The notes beneath the pieces were generated by a model, which was given only the letters and a program-made list of their open reading frames with translations, had not been told where the DNA came from and did no database searches. DNA of 64,000 bases. Origin: CAVSWT01 sp963746735 (GTDB lineage Bacteria; Bacteroidota; Ignavibacteria; Ignavibacteriales; Ignavibacteriaceae). Positions 36,057-46,444 of this stretch are shown piece by piece (position 1 is the stretch's first letter; every line of letters starts with the position of its first letter). Where the stretch lies: positions 1-64,000 of the forward strand of contig CAVVCO010000030.1 in NCBI GenBank assembly GCA_963746735.1, written 5' to 3'. The position numbers and the translations under genes are program-made.

Positions 36057-38624
36057 ATGGCTAAAGTTAACAAGAGATCATCTTCACAAAAAAGTAAAAA
36101 AGAAACTTTATTTTCTAAATTTAGTTTAGAAGAATTTATTCCGCAGAAACATCACGTTTGGATTGTAATTGTAACACTTATTATTCTCTTCTTAATCTTT
36201 TTAAATCCACTTTACTTTGGAAATAAAACATTTGAATCCGGGGATATTATTGCCAGCAATTCCATGCAAAATTATATTTCAAATCACGGTGAAGGCTATA
36301 CGCTCTGGAATCCCTATATATTTTGCGGAATGCCAGCCTATGCAATTGGAGTTGGATTCAAGTGGTTTAATTTGATTTATGTGACCTTCACTAGTTTACG
36401 TTCGTTATTTGCTTCTTTCTTTTCTGTTGGATATGCAATGTGGAGTTTTTATTTAATTGTTTTGGCTATCACTTCATTTTTCTTAATGAAATATCTTTCC
36501 AAAAATACTTTGGTAAGCTTGTTTACTGCTATTGCTACTTCATTTAGCACTGGTCTGATAGTATTTCTTTATATAGGCCATGTTACAAAACTTACTTCTA
36601 TATGCATGTATCCTTTAATCTTTTTAATGCTGCTTAAATTTAAAGATAAAGTTAGACTACTTGACTTTTTAATCTTAGTTGTTGCGTTACAGCTTTTCGC
36701 TCAAGGATTTCATGCCCAAATAATTTTTTATACGTTCATGTCGGTTGGACTATTTTATATTTATTATATAATTAGGGCGCTTCTTAAAAAAGAAACAGAG
36801 CAAAGAACTAAAACTTTAAAATCTGCCGTGGCTTTTATCTCTGCTGTTGTAATTGCTTTATTAATTCAAATGGATAGTATCACCCAGATTTATGAATATA
36901 CTCCATATTCAACTCGAGGAACTGAAAGTATTTTAGATAAAGAAAGCGGGAAGAAACAAGAAAACACTTCGAATTATTATGAGTATCATACTAGTTGGTC
37001 TTTCTCTCCCGGTGAAGTTTTAACTTTTCTTGTACCATCATATTACGGATTTGGAAATGTAACGTACAAAGGTGAGTTGACTAAAAATCAACCAGTTGAA
37101 GTGAACACTTACTTTGGACAAATGCCTTTTGTTGACGTTGCGGTTGGCTATATGGGGATTCTTGTTTTCTTTTTGGCACTTTTCGGGATCTTTACTAAAT
37201 GGAAGGAACCGTTTGTCCAATTTTTAACAATACTTTCCGGGTTAGCCTTAATAATATCATTTGGAAAAACTTTTCCAGTATTGTTTGATTTACTTTTCTA
37301 TTATTTACCATTTTTCAATAAGTTCCGTGTACCCTCAATGATTTTAGTGCTGGTCCAGCTTAGCATACCTGTTCTTGCGGGCTATGGAATAATGGGAATT
37401 TTTTCTGCAAGAGAAAACAACAATTTGAAAATTAGTAAGTTCATTAAAAACTCTGCCTTTGTGTTTTCAATTTTATTCGTACTTGCTCTTCTTTTAAGCG
37501 GCTCTATATCAGATTGGTTTGCCTTACGAGTTACCGATTATTCACAAAGCATTTCGGGATCACAAAAACAATTAGCTCAACAATTCCAGGCTTTAGCTGG
37601 TTTTATTTCTCAAATGTTTGTTGGCGATTTATTATTTGCTTTGGCATTTCTATCAATAACATCTTGGGCTGCATTTGGGTTTGTTAACAAAAGTTTAAGT
37701 CGTGATACTCTTGTAATAACGATAATACTTTTAACCATAATTGATTTATGGCGAATTGACGCTCGCGGTGCCAAATATAAAGAACCTTTATCGAAAGAAA
37801 ACTTTTTTCAAGAACCGGATTATATTAAAGCAGTAAAAAATCAGAATGATAAAAACCCATATAGAATTTTAAATCTAAAACAGGACCAATCACCAGGTTC
37901 ATATTCATACAATGAAAACTTTAATGCATATTTTTTAACAGAAGATTTTTATGGCTATTCGGGAATAAAGCCAAGAGCATATCAAGACATAATTGATATT
38001 ATGGGTCCAGTTAATCAAACAGCATGGAGAATGCTAAACGTAAAATATATTGTAACCGGAAATCCAGTTCCTCCAGCACAATTTCCAAATTTTGTACGAT
38101 TAGCAAATGAAGGAAAAGACTATGTTTACAAGAATGTCGGGGCATTACCTCGGGCATATTTTGTAAGTAAAGTTGAACAAAAATCGGGAATAGATATTCT
38201 GAATTCTATGAAATCAAATTCTTTTGATCCAAAAAATGTAGCTTATTTGGAAGATCAAAAATTAACTGTTGATCCGGTTGATTCAACGGTATATGCTAAA
38301 GTAGTTAAATATACAGATGAAGACTTAGAATTAAATGTTAATGCTTCAGGCAATAATTTCCTTTTTGTGGGCAATACATTCACAAAAGGCTGGAAGGCAA
38401 TAATAGATGGAAATGAAACAAAAGTATATAAGACAAATCATGGTTATCTTGGGTTTATTGTTCCGAAAGGGAAGCATGAAGTTTTAGTTACCTATAGTCC
38501 GGCAAGTTTTTATATCAGTAAATATGTAGCCTTGATTTTTAGTTCTTTAGTTATAATTGGACTAATAATTTCCTTGATATCGGAATTAAAAACTAAGAGT
38601 AATAAAATAGAATTGACTAATTAA
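36057..38624 (+). CDS. YfhO-like polytopic membrane protein
   Basis: An 855-residue membrane protein of the YfhO family. It has an N-terminal cytoplasmic lysine-rich segment, about 12 or more membrane helices, and a C-terminal soluble domain (about 600-830) before a last helix. The sequence GDIIASNSMQNYISNHG...LWNPYIFCGMPAYA near residue 65 is typical of this glycosyltransferase-related (GT-C-like) family. In other bacteria, YfhO-like proteins take part in lipoteichoic acid or glycolipid decoration. It is preceded by the good ribosome site AGGTGGAATTAA. Confidence 0.78.
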   Translation: MAKVNKRSSSQKSKKETLFSKFSLEEFIPQKHHVWIVIVTLIILFLIFLNPLYFGNKTFESGDIIASNSMQNYISNHGEGYTLWNPYIFCGMPAYAIGVGFKWFNLIYVTFTSLRSLFASFFSVGYAMWSFYLIVLAITSFFLMKYLSKNTLVSLFTAIATSFSTGLIVFLYIGHVTKLTSICMYPLIFLMLLKFKDKVRLLDFLILVVALQLFAQGFHAQIIFYTFMSVGLFYIYYIIRALLKKETEQRTKTLKSAVAFISAVVIALLIQMDSITQIYEYTPYSTRGTESILDKESGKKQENTSNYYEYHTSWSFSPGEVLTFLVPSYYGFGNVTYKGELTKNQPVEVNTYFGQMPFVDVAVGYMGILVFFLALFGIFTKWKEPFVQFLTILSGLALIISFGKTFPVLFDLLFYYLPFFNKFRVPSMILVLVQLSIPVLAGYGIMGIFSARENNNLKISKFIKNSAFVFSILFVLALLLSGSISDWFALRVTDYSQSISGSQKQLAQQFQALAGFISQMFVGDLLFALAFLSITSWAAFGFVNKSLSRDTLVITIILLTIIDLWRIDARGAKYKEPLSKENFFQEPDYIKAVKNQNDKNPYRILNLKQDQSPGSYSYNENFNAYFLTEDFYGYSGIKPRAYQDIIDIMGPVNQTAWRMLNVKYIVTGNPVPPAQFPNFVRLANEGKDYVYKNVGALPRAYFVSKVEQKSGIDILNSMKSNSFDPKNVAYLEDQKLTVDPVDSTVYAKVVKYTDEDLELNVNASGNNFLFVGNTFTKGWKAIIDGNETKVYKTNHGYLGFIVPKGKHEVLVTYSPASFYISKYVALIFSSLVIIGLIISLISELKTKSNKIELTN

Positions 38625-38657
38625 TCAGTTATTATCCATAAAAATCATATTTTAATT

Positions 38658-39356
38658 ATGAGCAACACCAATTGGAGATTATCACCATCAATTTTTAATG
38701 CAAGATGGTATCCTTTGACTCTTACAGCCAATCATATAAAAACTATTATTGCAAAATATATTTTAAAAAATAATAATCTCGAATTAATTGATTATGGTTG
38801 TGGTGACATGCCTTACAAATCTTTGTTTGAACCTGTTTTAAAAAAATATATAGGATTAGATATTGCTGAAAATCAATTAGCGGATATTAATATAGGGATT
38901 GATGGAAGAATACCAATTGAGAATGATTCAGTTGATTTCGTTTTATCTACTCAAGTATTAGAACATGTGGAAAACCCTGATGAATATCTTGCCGAAAGTT
39001 TTAGAATTTTGAAGAATGATGGATTATTAATTCTGTCTACACATGGATATTGGATTTATCATCCAACACCTGCTGATTACTGGAGATGGACTTCAAGCGG
39101 ACTTAAAAAAATTATTGAAAAAGCAGGATTTGAAATAGATTATTTTAAGGGTATAGTTAGCAGGCCTTCTGTTGGTATATTATTACTTCAGGACAGCCTA
39201 ATTTTTAAGATTCCAAAATTTTTAAGACCACTAATTGCTTTCCCTTCACAAATTTTAATGTTCATTCTGGATAAAGTTTTAGCTTCTCAAAAGTCCAGGG
39301 ATAAAGATGCCGCTATATACATGGTTGTATGTAAGGCTAAAAAGAGTTTAAATTAA
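38658..39356 (+). CDS. Class I SAM-dependent methyltransferase
   Basis: A 232-residue methyltransferase with motif I LIDYGCGDMPY, an acidic residue in GLDIAENQ, and an SVDFVLSTQVLEHVENP motif characteristic of sugar/polyketide-type methyltransferases. It belongs to the polysaccharide cluster, 34 bases after the YfhO-like gene. It is soluble, with a hydrophobic C-terminal patch. The substrate is unknown. Confidence 0.85.
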   Translation: MSNTNWRLSPSIFNARWYPLTLTANHIKTIIAKYILKNNNLELIDYGCGDMPYKSLFEPVLKKYIGLDIAENQLADINIGIDGRIPIENDSVDFVLSTQVLEHVENPDEYLAESFRILKNDGLLILSTHGYWIYHPTPADYWRWTSSGLKKIIEKAGFEIDYFKGIVSRPSVGILLLQDSLIFKIPKFLRPLIAFPSQILMFILDKVLASQKSRDKDAAIYMVVCKAKKSLN

Positions 39357-39390
39357 GATTTGCAGATTGGAAATAAACTTGTCTCTAGAA

Positions 39391-40512
39391 ATGAATCAAA
39401 ATTTATGTGTTGTTTATCCAAACAAATCAATATACAGTGAAACATTTATTAGAAATCAGATAAAGCATCTTCAGCCAAAGTATGAATACTATGATGGCTG
39501 GTATCCTTTTCGGGATAAAATTGGGAATAATATATTAATTTTTCCATTAAATTTATTATTATTCAGGGGAATGATTAAGCGTCTTTCAACGAAATTATTT
39601 CACAGATTATATACCAGACAATTTTCCAACCTTATTAAAAAGAATAATATTAAGTTAATTCTTGCTGAATATGGGCCAACTGGATGTTCTGTTATGGATG
39701 CGTGTAGAATAGAAAAAATTCCTTTGATAGTTCATTTCCACGGTTTTGATTCTTCTTATCATAAAACACTTGATGAATTTAGCTTTCGTTATGCAAAACT
39801 ATTTAAAATTGCTAAATATATAATTGTAGTTTCTGAAGTTATGAAAGAAAAATTAGTAAGCATAGGAGCTTCTTCAGATAAAATAATTAATAATCCATAT
39901 GGAGTGGAATTAAAGTTGTTCAATGGAAGTTCCCCAGAAAATAATTCTCCTACATTTGTTGCCGTTGGTAGATTTGCTGAGAAAAAAGCTCCTGATTTAA
40001 CAATAAAAGCTTTTAATGAAGTTTATAAAAAATTTAGTGAAATTAGATTAATTATGATCGGAGATGGTCCACTGTTAAAAGAGTGTAAAGAATTAGTCAA
40101 TAATTTAAATTTGAATCATGTTATAACATTTAAAGGCGTTTTAAATCATGTAGAAATTAAGGAAATTTTAATGAAAGCTCGTGCGTTTGTTCAACATTCT
40201 GTGACTGCAAAAGATGGAGATATGGAAGGTACTCCAAATACAATTTTGGAAGCAAGTGCAATGGGACTTCCAATAATTTCTACTAAACATGCTGGTATTA
40301 AAGAAGCAGTCATTCATGAAAAAACAGGATTTTTAGTAGATGAACATGATTATCTCAAAATGTCTGAATTCATGATGCTCCTAGTTCAGAATCCTGAACT
40401 TGCTGGAAAATTGGGAAAGAATGCTAGAATCCACATGGAAAAAAATTATTCGATGGATTATAGAATTAAAATTCTGAAGGACTTAATTAAAGGCAGTATA
40501 AGTAATAGGTAA
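39391..40512 (+). CDS. Family 4 glycosyltransferase (colanic-acid WcaL-like)
   Basis: A 373-residue GT-B transferase from the ATG at 39391; a TTG start at 39367 is possible. The N-terminus reads NQNLCVVYPNKSIYSETFIRNQI, as in WcaL/AmsK-type enzymes. The donor-binding domain has VGRFAEKKAPDLTIKAF and the E-x7-E region, here DMEGTPNTILEASAMGLP. The neighbours (methyltransferase, flippase) point to addition of a sugar to a surface polysaccharide repeat unit. The sugar is not known. Confidence 0.85.
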   Translation: MNQNLCVVYPNKSIYSETFIRNQIKHLQPKYEYYDGWYPFRDKIGNNILIFPLNLLLFRGMIKRLSTKLFHRLYTRQFSNLIKKNNIKLILAEYGPTGCSVMDACRIEKIPLIVHFHGFDSSYHKTLDEFSFRYAKLFKIAKYIIVVSEVMKEKLVSIGASSDKIINNPYGVELKLFNGSSPENNSPTFVAVGRFAEKKAPDLTIKAFNEVYKKFSEIRLIMIGDGPLLKECKELVNNLNLNHVITFKGVLNHVEIKEILMKARAFVQHSVTAKDGDMEGTPNTILEASAMGLPIISTKHAGIKEAVIHEKTGFLVDEHDYLKMSEFMMLLVQNPELAGKLGKNARIHMEKNYSMDYRIKILKDLIKGSISNR

Positions 40513-40515
40513 ATT

Positions 40516-42060
40516 ATGGGTGTTGTAGTTCGAGAAAGTATAAAAAGTACAATATCATCTTATGCCGGCCTTGTCATAGGAATGATCAATGTTGTTTTTC
40601 TATATACTAAATTTCTATCTCCAGAACAATTAGGATTAACAAGGGTACTGCAAGACACAACTCTTTTGTTTGTTTCATTTGCTCAATTAGGATCACCTTT
40701 CATAATCATAAAGTTCTTTCCTGAATTTGCTGATAAAAGTAAAAAGCATAACGGATTTTTACCATTTGTCCTTACTTATTCACTTATAGGTTTTATTGTT
40801 TTCTCCTTATTATTTATTAGTCTTCAATCAGTTTATTTAAGCTTCTATAAAACTAAATCTCCATTATTAGTTCAATATTTTTTGTATATACTACCGCTTG
40901 TTTTTGGTATGGTGTATATAAATGTACTTGAATCATACATTTTGATTCAAAATAAATTATTCTTTCCAACTTTTGTTAGAGAAGTTTTTTTAAAAATTAG
41001 TAATACTATAATTTTAATTTTGTTTGCACTTGGTATTTTAAGTTTTACTAATTTTTTAAATTTAATGGTGCTGTCTTATTTTTTAGCAGTTATTTCACTA
41101 ACCATTTATATTAGAAAGTTAAAGACATTATATATAAAAGCTAGTTTTAATTTTAATAAAATTAAAAACTTAAAATCTATTTTGAGATATGGATTATTTA
41201 CAGTTGTTGGCGGCATTGGGTTTCTTTTAGCCAGTAAAATTGACACTATAATGTTACCAGCCTATCAAGGTCTAAAAGAAACAGCTATCTATTCAATAGC
41301 TCTTTTAATTGCAACTATAATGGAAATCCCAAAACGAAGTTTAGTAAAAGCAGTTATCCCTAGCTTATCCTTCGCAATAAATAATAACGATAACAATTCA
41401 ATAGATGATATATATAAGAAAACTTCAATAAATCTTTTCATTTTTGGTACGTTAATTTTCATATTGGTTTGGATGAATGTTGATGATTTGTTTAAGCTTA
41501 TCCCAAAAGGCGAACTTTATGTTGGTGGTAAAACCGTGCTTTATTTTTTCTTGTTTAGTAGGATGATGGATTTAATTACTGGCGTTAACAACGAGATTAT
41601 TTTATATTCAAAATATTATAAATACAGTTTAATTCTAATTGTTTTACTCGGGATTTTAACTGTTTTTACAAGTTTAATTTTCATACCAATATATGGTATA
41701 TTAGGAGCTGCTATTGCAACTACAATATCTCTAGTTGTCTATTTGTTACTAGAACTAATTATAGTCTGGAAAAAATTTCATTCTCAGCCCTTTAGTATCA
41801 ATACAATAAAAGCTTTTTTATTATCATTAGTGATATGGATACTTGCTGAATTATTGAGACATTTATTTTCAAATTTTCTAAATAATATAGACTTTGATTT
41901 TTATAAAAATGTTATTATACTTTTAAAAATTCTAATTAAAACATTTATTCTAACCTCAATTTTTATTTTCACATTTATAAAGTTCAGAATATCTGATGAA
42001 TTTTCTAAGTTAGTTTTAAACTTAGTTTTTAAAATTAAAAGTTCAATTGGGTTACAATAA
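40516..42060 (+). CDS. Wzx-like oligosaccharide flippase
   Basis: A 514-residue polytopic membrane protein with about 12-14 helices of the polysaccharide exporter (MOP/Wzx) family. Its N-terminus reads SYAGLVIGMINVVFLYTKFLSPEQLG, typical of the family. It would flip lipid-linked repeat units across the inner membrane. Within the cluster it is flanked by glycosyltransferases, as in Wzx/Wzy-type systems; a Wzy polymerase was not recognised in this window. The following gene begins 10 bases after its stop. Confidence 0.85.
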   Translation: MGVVVRESIKSTISSYAGLVIGMINVVFLYTKFLSPEQLGLTRVLQDTTLLFVSFAQLGSPFIIIKFFPEFADKSKKHNGFLPFVLTYSLIGFIVFSLLFISLQSVYLSFYKTKSPLLVQYFLYILPLVFGMVYINVLESYILIQNKLFFPTFVREVFLKISNTIILILFALGILSFTNFLNLMVLSYFLAVISLTIYIRKLKTLYIKASFNFNKIKNLKSILRYGLFTVVGGIGFLLASKIDTIMLPAYQGLKETAIYSIALLIATIMEIPKRSLVKAVIPSLSFAINNNDNNSIDDIYKKTSINLFIFGTLIFILVWMNVDDLFKLIPKGELYVGGKTVLYFFLFSRMMDLITGVNNEIILYSKYYKYSLILIVLLGILTVFTSLIFIPIYGILGAAIATTISLVVYLLLELIIVWKKFHSQPFSINTIKAFLLSLVIWILAELLRHLFSNFLNNIDFDFYKNVIILLKILIKTFILTSIFIFTFIKFRISDEFSKLVLNLVFKIKSSIGLQ

Positions 42061-42070
42061 TAAAACAAAA

Positions 42071-43282
42071 ATGAAAGTTCTATTCACATTTGGCGGTCTT
42101 CCACATTATTATAATTACGTATTAAGCAAATTAAATAATGTTAAAAATATTGAGATCGTAGTTATCATTCCTAAATTAAAAAGCAAAACTTTGGGGGAAG
42201 GTGTTCATCAAAATTCAGAAGGAATAAATTTTAAGGTAATTGAGCTTGAAGAATACATAACATTTTACGGAAAATATTTTTTTAAAGACTTCTTAACAAC
42301 AATCCTACAAGAAGCTCCGGAGATTATAGTTATTACCTGGCCATACATATTAGCTTTCGTTTTCGATTATAGAATATTAAATACCATTCAACGAAAAAGT
42401 ATTAAACTTATTTATAAAGATATTCCATTTAGGCTGCCTAAATTCTGGGATGGAATAAGATTTCATGTCAAACCTGAGCCTGATGAAAACTTGAATCTTC
42501 AAAATGATTTTTTATTTAAGATAAATACATTTTTTATAACAATAATTAGAAAAATATTTTTTAATATTGTGGATGCACATGTTGATTACATTGAAGTAGC
42601 ATATGAAATATTTAGTACTTACGGTGTAGACAAAAAGAAAATTTTCATAACATATAATTCTCCAGATACGGATAAGCTTTTAGAAGTTAATGTAAAATAT
42701 AACATTAGAAATGCTATTCTTCCTTATAATCCTTTTCGAATAATACATGTTGGAAGGCTTGTAAAATGGAAAAGAGTTGATTTGCTAATAAAAGCTTTAA
42801 AAAGTATTGAAAATAAATTTCATAACATTGAATTAATAATAATTGGCAACGGCCCGGAAAAAAAGAATTTAGAAGAATTGATAAATGAACTTGATTTATC
42901 AGATAAAATAAAATTTATTGGTGGTGTGTATGATGAAAAAATACTTGGAGAATATTTCTCAGCCTCTGCAATTTATGTTCTGGCTGGAATGGGTGGGCTG
43001 TCAATTAACGAAGCAATGTGTTTTGCTAAGCCAATTATTTGTTCGGTTTGTGACGGAACTGAAAAACATTTAGTCTTTGATGATTATAATGGAAAATATT
43101 TTATGGAAAATGATGTGAACGATCTTGCAAATAAAATTGAATATCTGTTATCCAATCCTCAAAAGATTAAAAAGATGGGTGAGAATTCGGAAAAAATTAT
43201 TCGAGAGAAGATAAATATCAATACTGTTGTGAATGGTTATATTAAAGCCTTTAATTTCGTAATGGGGGGAACTAAAGAATGA
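42071..43282 (+). CDS. Family 4 glycosyltransferase
   Basis: A 403-residue GT-B glycosyltransferase. I start at the ATG at 42071; an in-frame TTG at 42047 overlaps the flippase gene. It contains VGRLVKWKRVDLLIKAL (nucleotide-sugar side) and NGPEKKNLEELI. The catalytic region is around AGMGGLSINEAMCFAKPIICS. Overlap of the ATGA type with the FkbM gene downstream (43279) indicates coupled translation. Confidence 0.85.
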   Translation: MKVLFTFGGLPHYYNYVLSKLNNVKNIEIVVIIPKLKSKTLGEGVHQNSEGINFKVIELEEYITFYGKYFFKDFLTTILQEAPEIIVITWPYILAFVFDYRILNTIQRKSIKLIYKDIPFRLPKFWDGIRFHVKPEPDENLNLQNDFLFKINTFFITIIRKIFFNIVDAHVDYIEVAYEIFSTYGVDKKKIFITYNSPDTDKLLEVNVKYNIRNAILPYNPFRIIHVGRLVKWKRVDLLIKALKSIENKFHNIELIIIGNGPEKKNLEELINELDLSDKIKFIGGVYDEKILGEYFSASAIYVLAGMGGLSINEAMCFAKPIICSVCDGTEKHLVFDDYNGKYFMENDVNDLANKIEYLLSNPQKIKKMGENSEKIIREKININTVVNGYIKAFNFVMGGTKE

Positions 43283-44085
43283 ACATAATAAAAGAAAAAT
43301 CCAACAATATTTCACTATTCTTAACAAACAAATATTACCGTGAATTTGTTCGACTTTTATTTGTTTATGGATTCACTCCAAGGAATAAATCAAAAAAAAT
43401 TACATTTTTAAATTTTAGTATTCAAGTTCAGGATTGTCTTTCATTTCTTTTTCAATTTAAAGAAATGTTTGTAAAGCAATATTATATGTTTGAAACTGAT
43501 ATAGAATCTCCTTTGATTTATGATTGCGGGGCCAATGTGGGAATTAGCTGCATTTTCTTCAATAAATATTTTCCAAATTCAAAAATTAAAGCATTTGAAG
43601 CTGATCCAACTATTGCTGAAATATTGGAAAATAATTTAAAAATAAATTCTGTAAGTAATGTTGAAGTTTATTCAAAAGCTGTTTGGATTAATGAAAACGG
43701 AATCGAATTTGGTGCTGAAGGTGCAGACTCTGGTTCTATATATAGTAATACAAATAAAATGAAAGTTGAATCAATTAGATTAAAAGATTTTATTGATAGG
43801 GAAGAATCTATTGAATTATTAAAAATTGACATTGAAGGTGCTGAAGTTGAAGTAATACAAGATTGTGGTGAAAGTTTAAGGAAAGTAGAAAATATATTTA
43901 TTGAATATCATTCATATCTAAACCATGATCAGCACTTGGATAAAATACTTAATATTCTTACTGAGAATAACTTTAGGTATTTCATAAAATCTGATGAACA
44001 GCGGGTGAGTCCTTTAATAAATAAAAAGAGTAAGGTTAATCCTTCAATGGATATGCAGTTAGTTATATTCGCTTATAAATATTAG
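43279..44085 (+). CDS. FkbM-family methyltransferase
   Basis: A 268-residue SAM-dependent methyltransferase of the FkbM group. The SAM-binding region is YDCGANVGISCIFFNKYFP, followed by FEADPTIAEIL. The FkbM-typical LLKIDIEGAEVEVIQ is near residue 178. In polysaccharide clusters these enzymes O-methylate sugars. It overlaps the upstream GT4 gene by four bases. A related protein follows immediately. Confidence 0.88.
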   Translation: MNIIKEKSNNISLFLTNKYYREFVRLLFVYGFTPRNKSKKITFLNFSIQVQDCLSFLFQFKEMFVKQYYMFETDIESPLIYDCGANVGISCIFFNKYFPNSKIKAFEADPTIAEILENNLKINSVSNVEVYSKAVWINENGIEFGAEGADSGSIYSNTNKMKVESIRLKDFIDREESIELLKIDIEGAEVEVIQDCGESLRKVENIFIEYHSYLNHDQHLDKILNILTENNFRYFIKSDEQRVSPLINKKSKVNPSMDMQLVIFAYKY

Positions 44086-44098
44086 AGTAACCTAAAAA

Positions 44099-45055
44099 TT
44101 GAAATCGATTATAAAAAAAATATTTGAGAGAGAAGAATTACAATTAAACCCGCCTGTGTTAATTGATATTGGCGCTTCAGAAACAATCCATAAAAAATGG
44201 AAATTATTTTCAAAATATGCAATCTGTATTGCATTTGACGCAGACGATAGGGACTTTATTGTCAAAGAAGAAGAAAATAATAACTTTAAAAAGCTTTATA
44301 CTTTCAATTGCATTGTATCTGATTATGATAGCAATTCTTCTGATTTTTATCTAACAAAATCTCCATACTGTTCAAGTTTATTAAAGCCTAATAAAGATGG
44401 ATTAAACAAATTACTATTTGCTCCTTTATTTGAAATTGAAAAAATTAAAAAAACTAAAACCGTTGCATTGAATTCTATTTTGAAACAATTAAATATTAAT
44501 AGTATTGATTGGTTTAAATCGGATTCACAAGGGGTTGATTTAAGATTATTTAAAAATATAGACGAAGAAATTAGAAAAAAAATTATAGTTGCAGAGTTTG
44601 AACCCGGGTTCATTAACGCCTATGAAAATGAAGATAGATTATATTCTATTTTAGAATACATGGACATAATGGATTTTTGGATTTCTGATTTTATTGTTAA
44701 AGGAACTCCAAAGATTTCACATACAGATTTCTATAAATTATCTAGCAACAATCTCTATTATAAGTTTTTAAAGGAATCACAAAAGATTGCTTCATGCTGG
44801 GCAGAGATTACCTTTATAAATAATATGGAATTAAATTCTAATTTTATGATAAGAGAATTTTTACTTAGCTGGTTGTTTGCAGAAATTGAACATCAACATA
44901 CATTTGCATTAACTGTTGCAAAAACCGGATATAAAAAGTTTAATGATCCTTTTTTCTTAAAACTTGAAAAATATTCCTCTTCATTAATTAAAAAAGAAAT
45001 TTATAAACTGAAATTTTTTCCATCAATTATTACTAAGATAAAGAAAGCGTTGTAA
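44099..45055 (+). CDS. Second FkbM-like methyltransferase
   Basis: A 318-residue protein. It shows a SAM-binding-like PVLIDIGASETIHKKW, AFDADDRDF and, in the FkbM position, DWFKSDSQGVDLRLFKNID. The C-terminal 110 residues have no clear relative. Compared with the preceding gene it lacks the canonical IDIEGAE, so it is a divergent member. The start is TTG at 44099. It probably modifies the same polymer. Confidence 0.65.
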   Translation: MKSIIKKIFEREELQLNPPVLIDIGASETIHKKWKLFSKYAICIAFDADDRDFIVKEEENNNFKKLYTFNCIVSDYDSNSSDFYLTKSPYCSSLLKPNKDGLNKLLFAPLFEIEKIKKTKTVALNSILKQLNINSIDWFKSDSQGVDLRLFKNIDEEIRKKIIVAEFEPGFINAYENEDRLYSILEYMDIMDFWISDFIVKGTPKISHTDFYKLSSNNLYYKFLKESQKIASCWAEITFINNMELNSNFMIREFLLSWLFAEIEHQHTFALTVAKTGYKKFNDPFFLKLEKYSSSLIKKEIYKLKFFPSIITKIKKAL

Positions 45056-45059
45056 AGCT

Positions 45060-46321
45060 GTGAAAGTTGTACATGTTGTCAATGCGGATATAAAAGGAGG
45101 TGCACCCAAAGCGGCTTTTGCTTTGTCAAAGGCCTTACAGGATATTGGCGTTGATTCAAAAATGTTAGTCCAGCGAAAATTTAGCAATGATAAAAATGTT
45201 TTTTCCATAAACACTAATTATTTAAAAAAACAGACAACAAATTTTAGGATGCTTATTGATCTTCTTCAAATGAAAATTTTTACAAAAACTAAAAAAGGTA
45301 GATTTTCATTCGGAAAAGTAGGTACCGATATAACAACAAATACCTTAATTAAACAAGCAGATATCATTCATTTGCATTGGATAAATGAAGGATATCTCTC
45401 ATTAAATTCGTTGTTAGAACTTGGAAAATTAAATAAACCAATATTTTGGACTCTTCACGATATGTGGGCTTTCACTGGAGGATGTCACTATAGTGCAGGT
45501 TGTCAAAAATATTTGGATTCATGCGGTCAGTGCCCATATCTAAATTATCCTTCTAATAATGATTTTTCTTTTTCAAATCTAAATAAAAAAAAAATAATTT
45601 TTAATAATCTTAATATTACATTTTTAACTTGCAGTGAATGGCTGGGAGGTATTGCAAGTGATACTCCCGCATTGAATAAAAAAGAAGTATTTCCACTTCA
45701 CAATACTTTATATATGAATATTTATAAACCTCTTCATAAAGAAGCGGTTCGCAAAAAGCTCAACTTATCTAATGAAAAATTTATAATAATCTTTGTTTCA
45801 TTATCTATTGATGAAGAACGCAAAGGATTTATTTATCTTAAAAAAAGTCTCATAGAACTTTTAAAAAAATATCCTGAATTATCTGACGAGATTGAACTTT
45901 TAGTTTTAGGTAGCTATTCAAAAACCTGGTTGCAAGAATTACCTTGCAAAATTAATGCAGTCGGAAGAATAATTGATGACGAAAATATTGCAGAATATTA
46001 TAATTCTGCAGATGTTTTCTTGGCCCTTCACTTGAAGATAATTTACCAAACACGGTGCTTGAATCCTTATCTTGTGGAACTCCTGTTGTCGCTTTTAATG
46101 TAGGCGGAATTCCAGAAATGGTCGAACATAAAAAAAATGGATATTTGGCAAATGAAAAATCTGTGGAAGATTTTATGAATGGAATATTATGGATGATTCA
46201 AAATAGGAATATTTTCAAAGAATTAAGAAAAAATGCCAGACTAAAAGTAGAAAAAGATTTTAATCCGTCTTTTATAGCAAATAAACACTTAGGTATTTAT
46301 AAGAAAATAGTTAATAATTAA
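45060..46321 (+). CDS. Family 4 glycosyltransferase, frame broken by one missing base
   Basis: A GT-B glycosyltransferase of the polysaccharide cluster, starting at GTG 45060. The N-terminal part has VVHVVNADIKGGAPKAAFAL and the segment LHWINEGYLS with HDMWAFTGGCHYS. The frame loses sense after ADVFLA. Adding one C to the CCC at 46024-46026 (GCCC to GCCCC) gives ADVFLAPSLEDNLPNTVLES, exactly the family's nucleotide-binding region, and a 420-residue protein with VLESLSCGTPVVAF. It is the only deletion among the breaks here; the others are insertions. Confidence 0.8.
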
Positions 46322-46444
46322 AATATCATTGCTGCTAGATGTATATGCTTTATTTGGTATAAATATTGATATTCTAAATATTTAAATTTTTTATTGAAAA
46401 TTAGAAATTTGTACCTTAAATTATAAATAAAAAAAGGGGATTAT

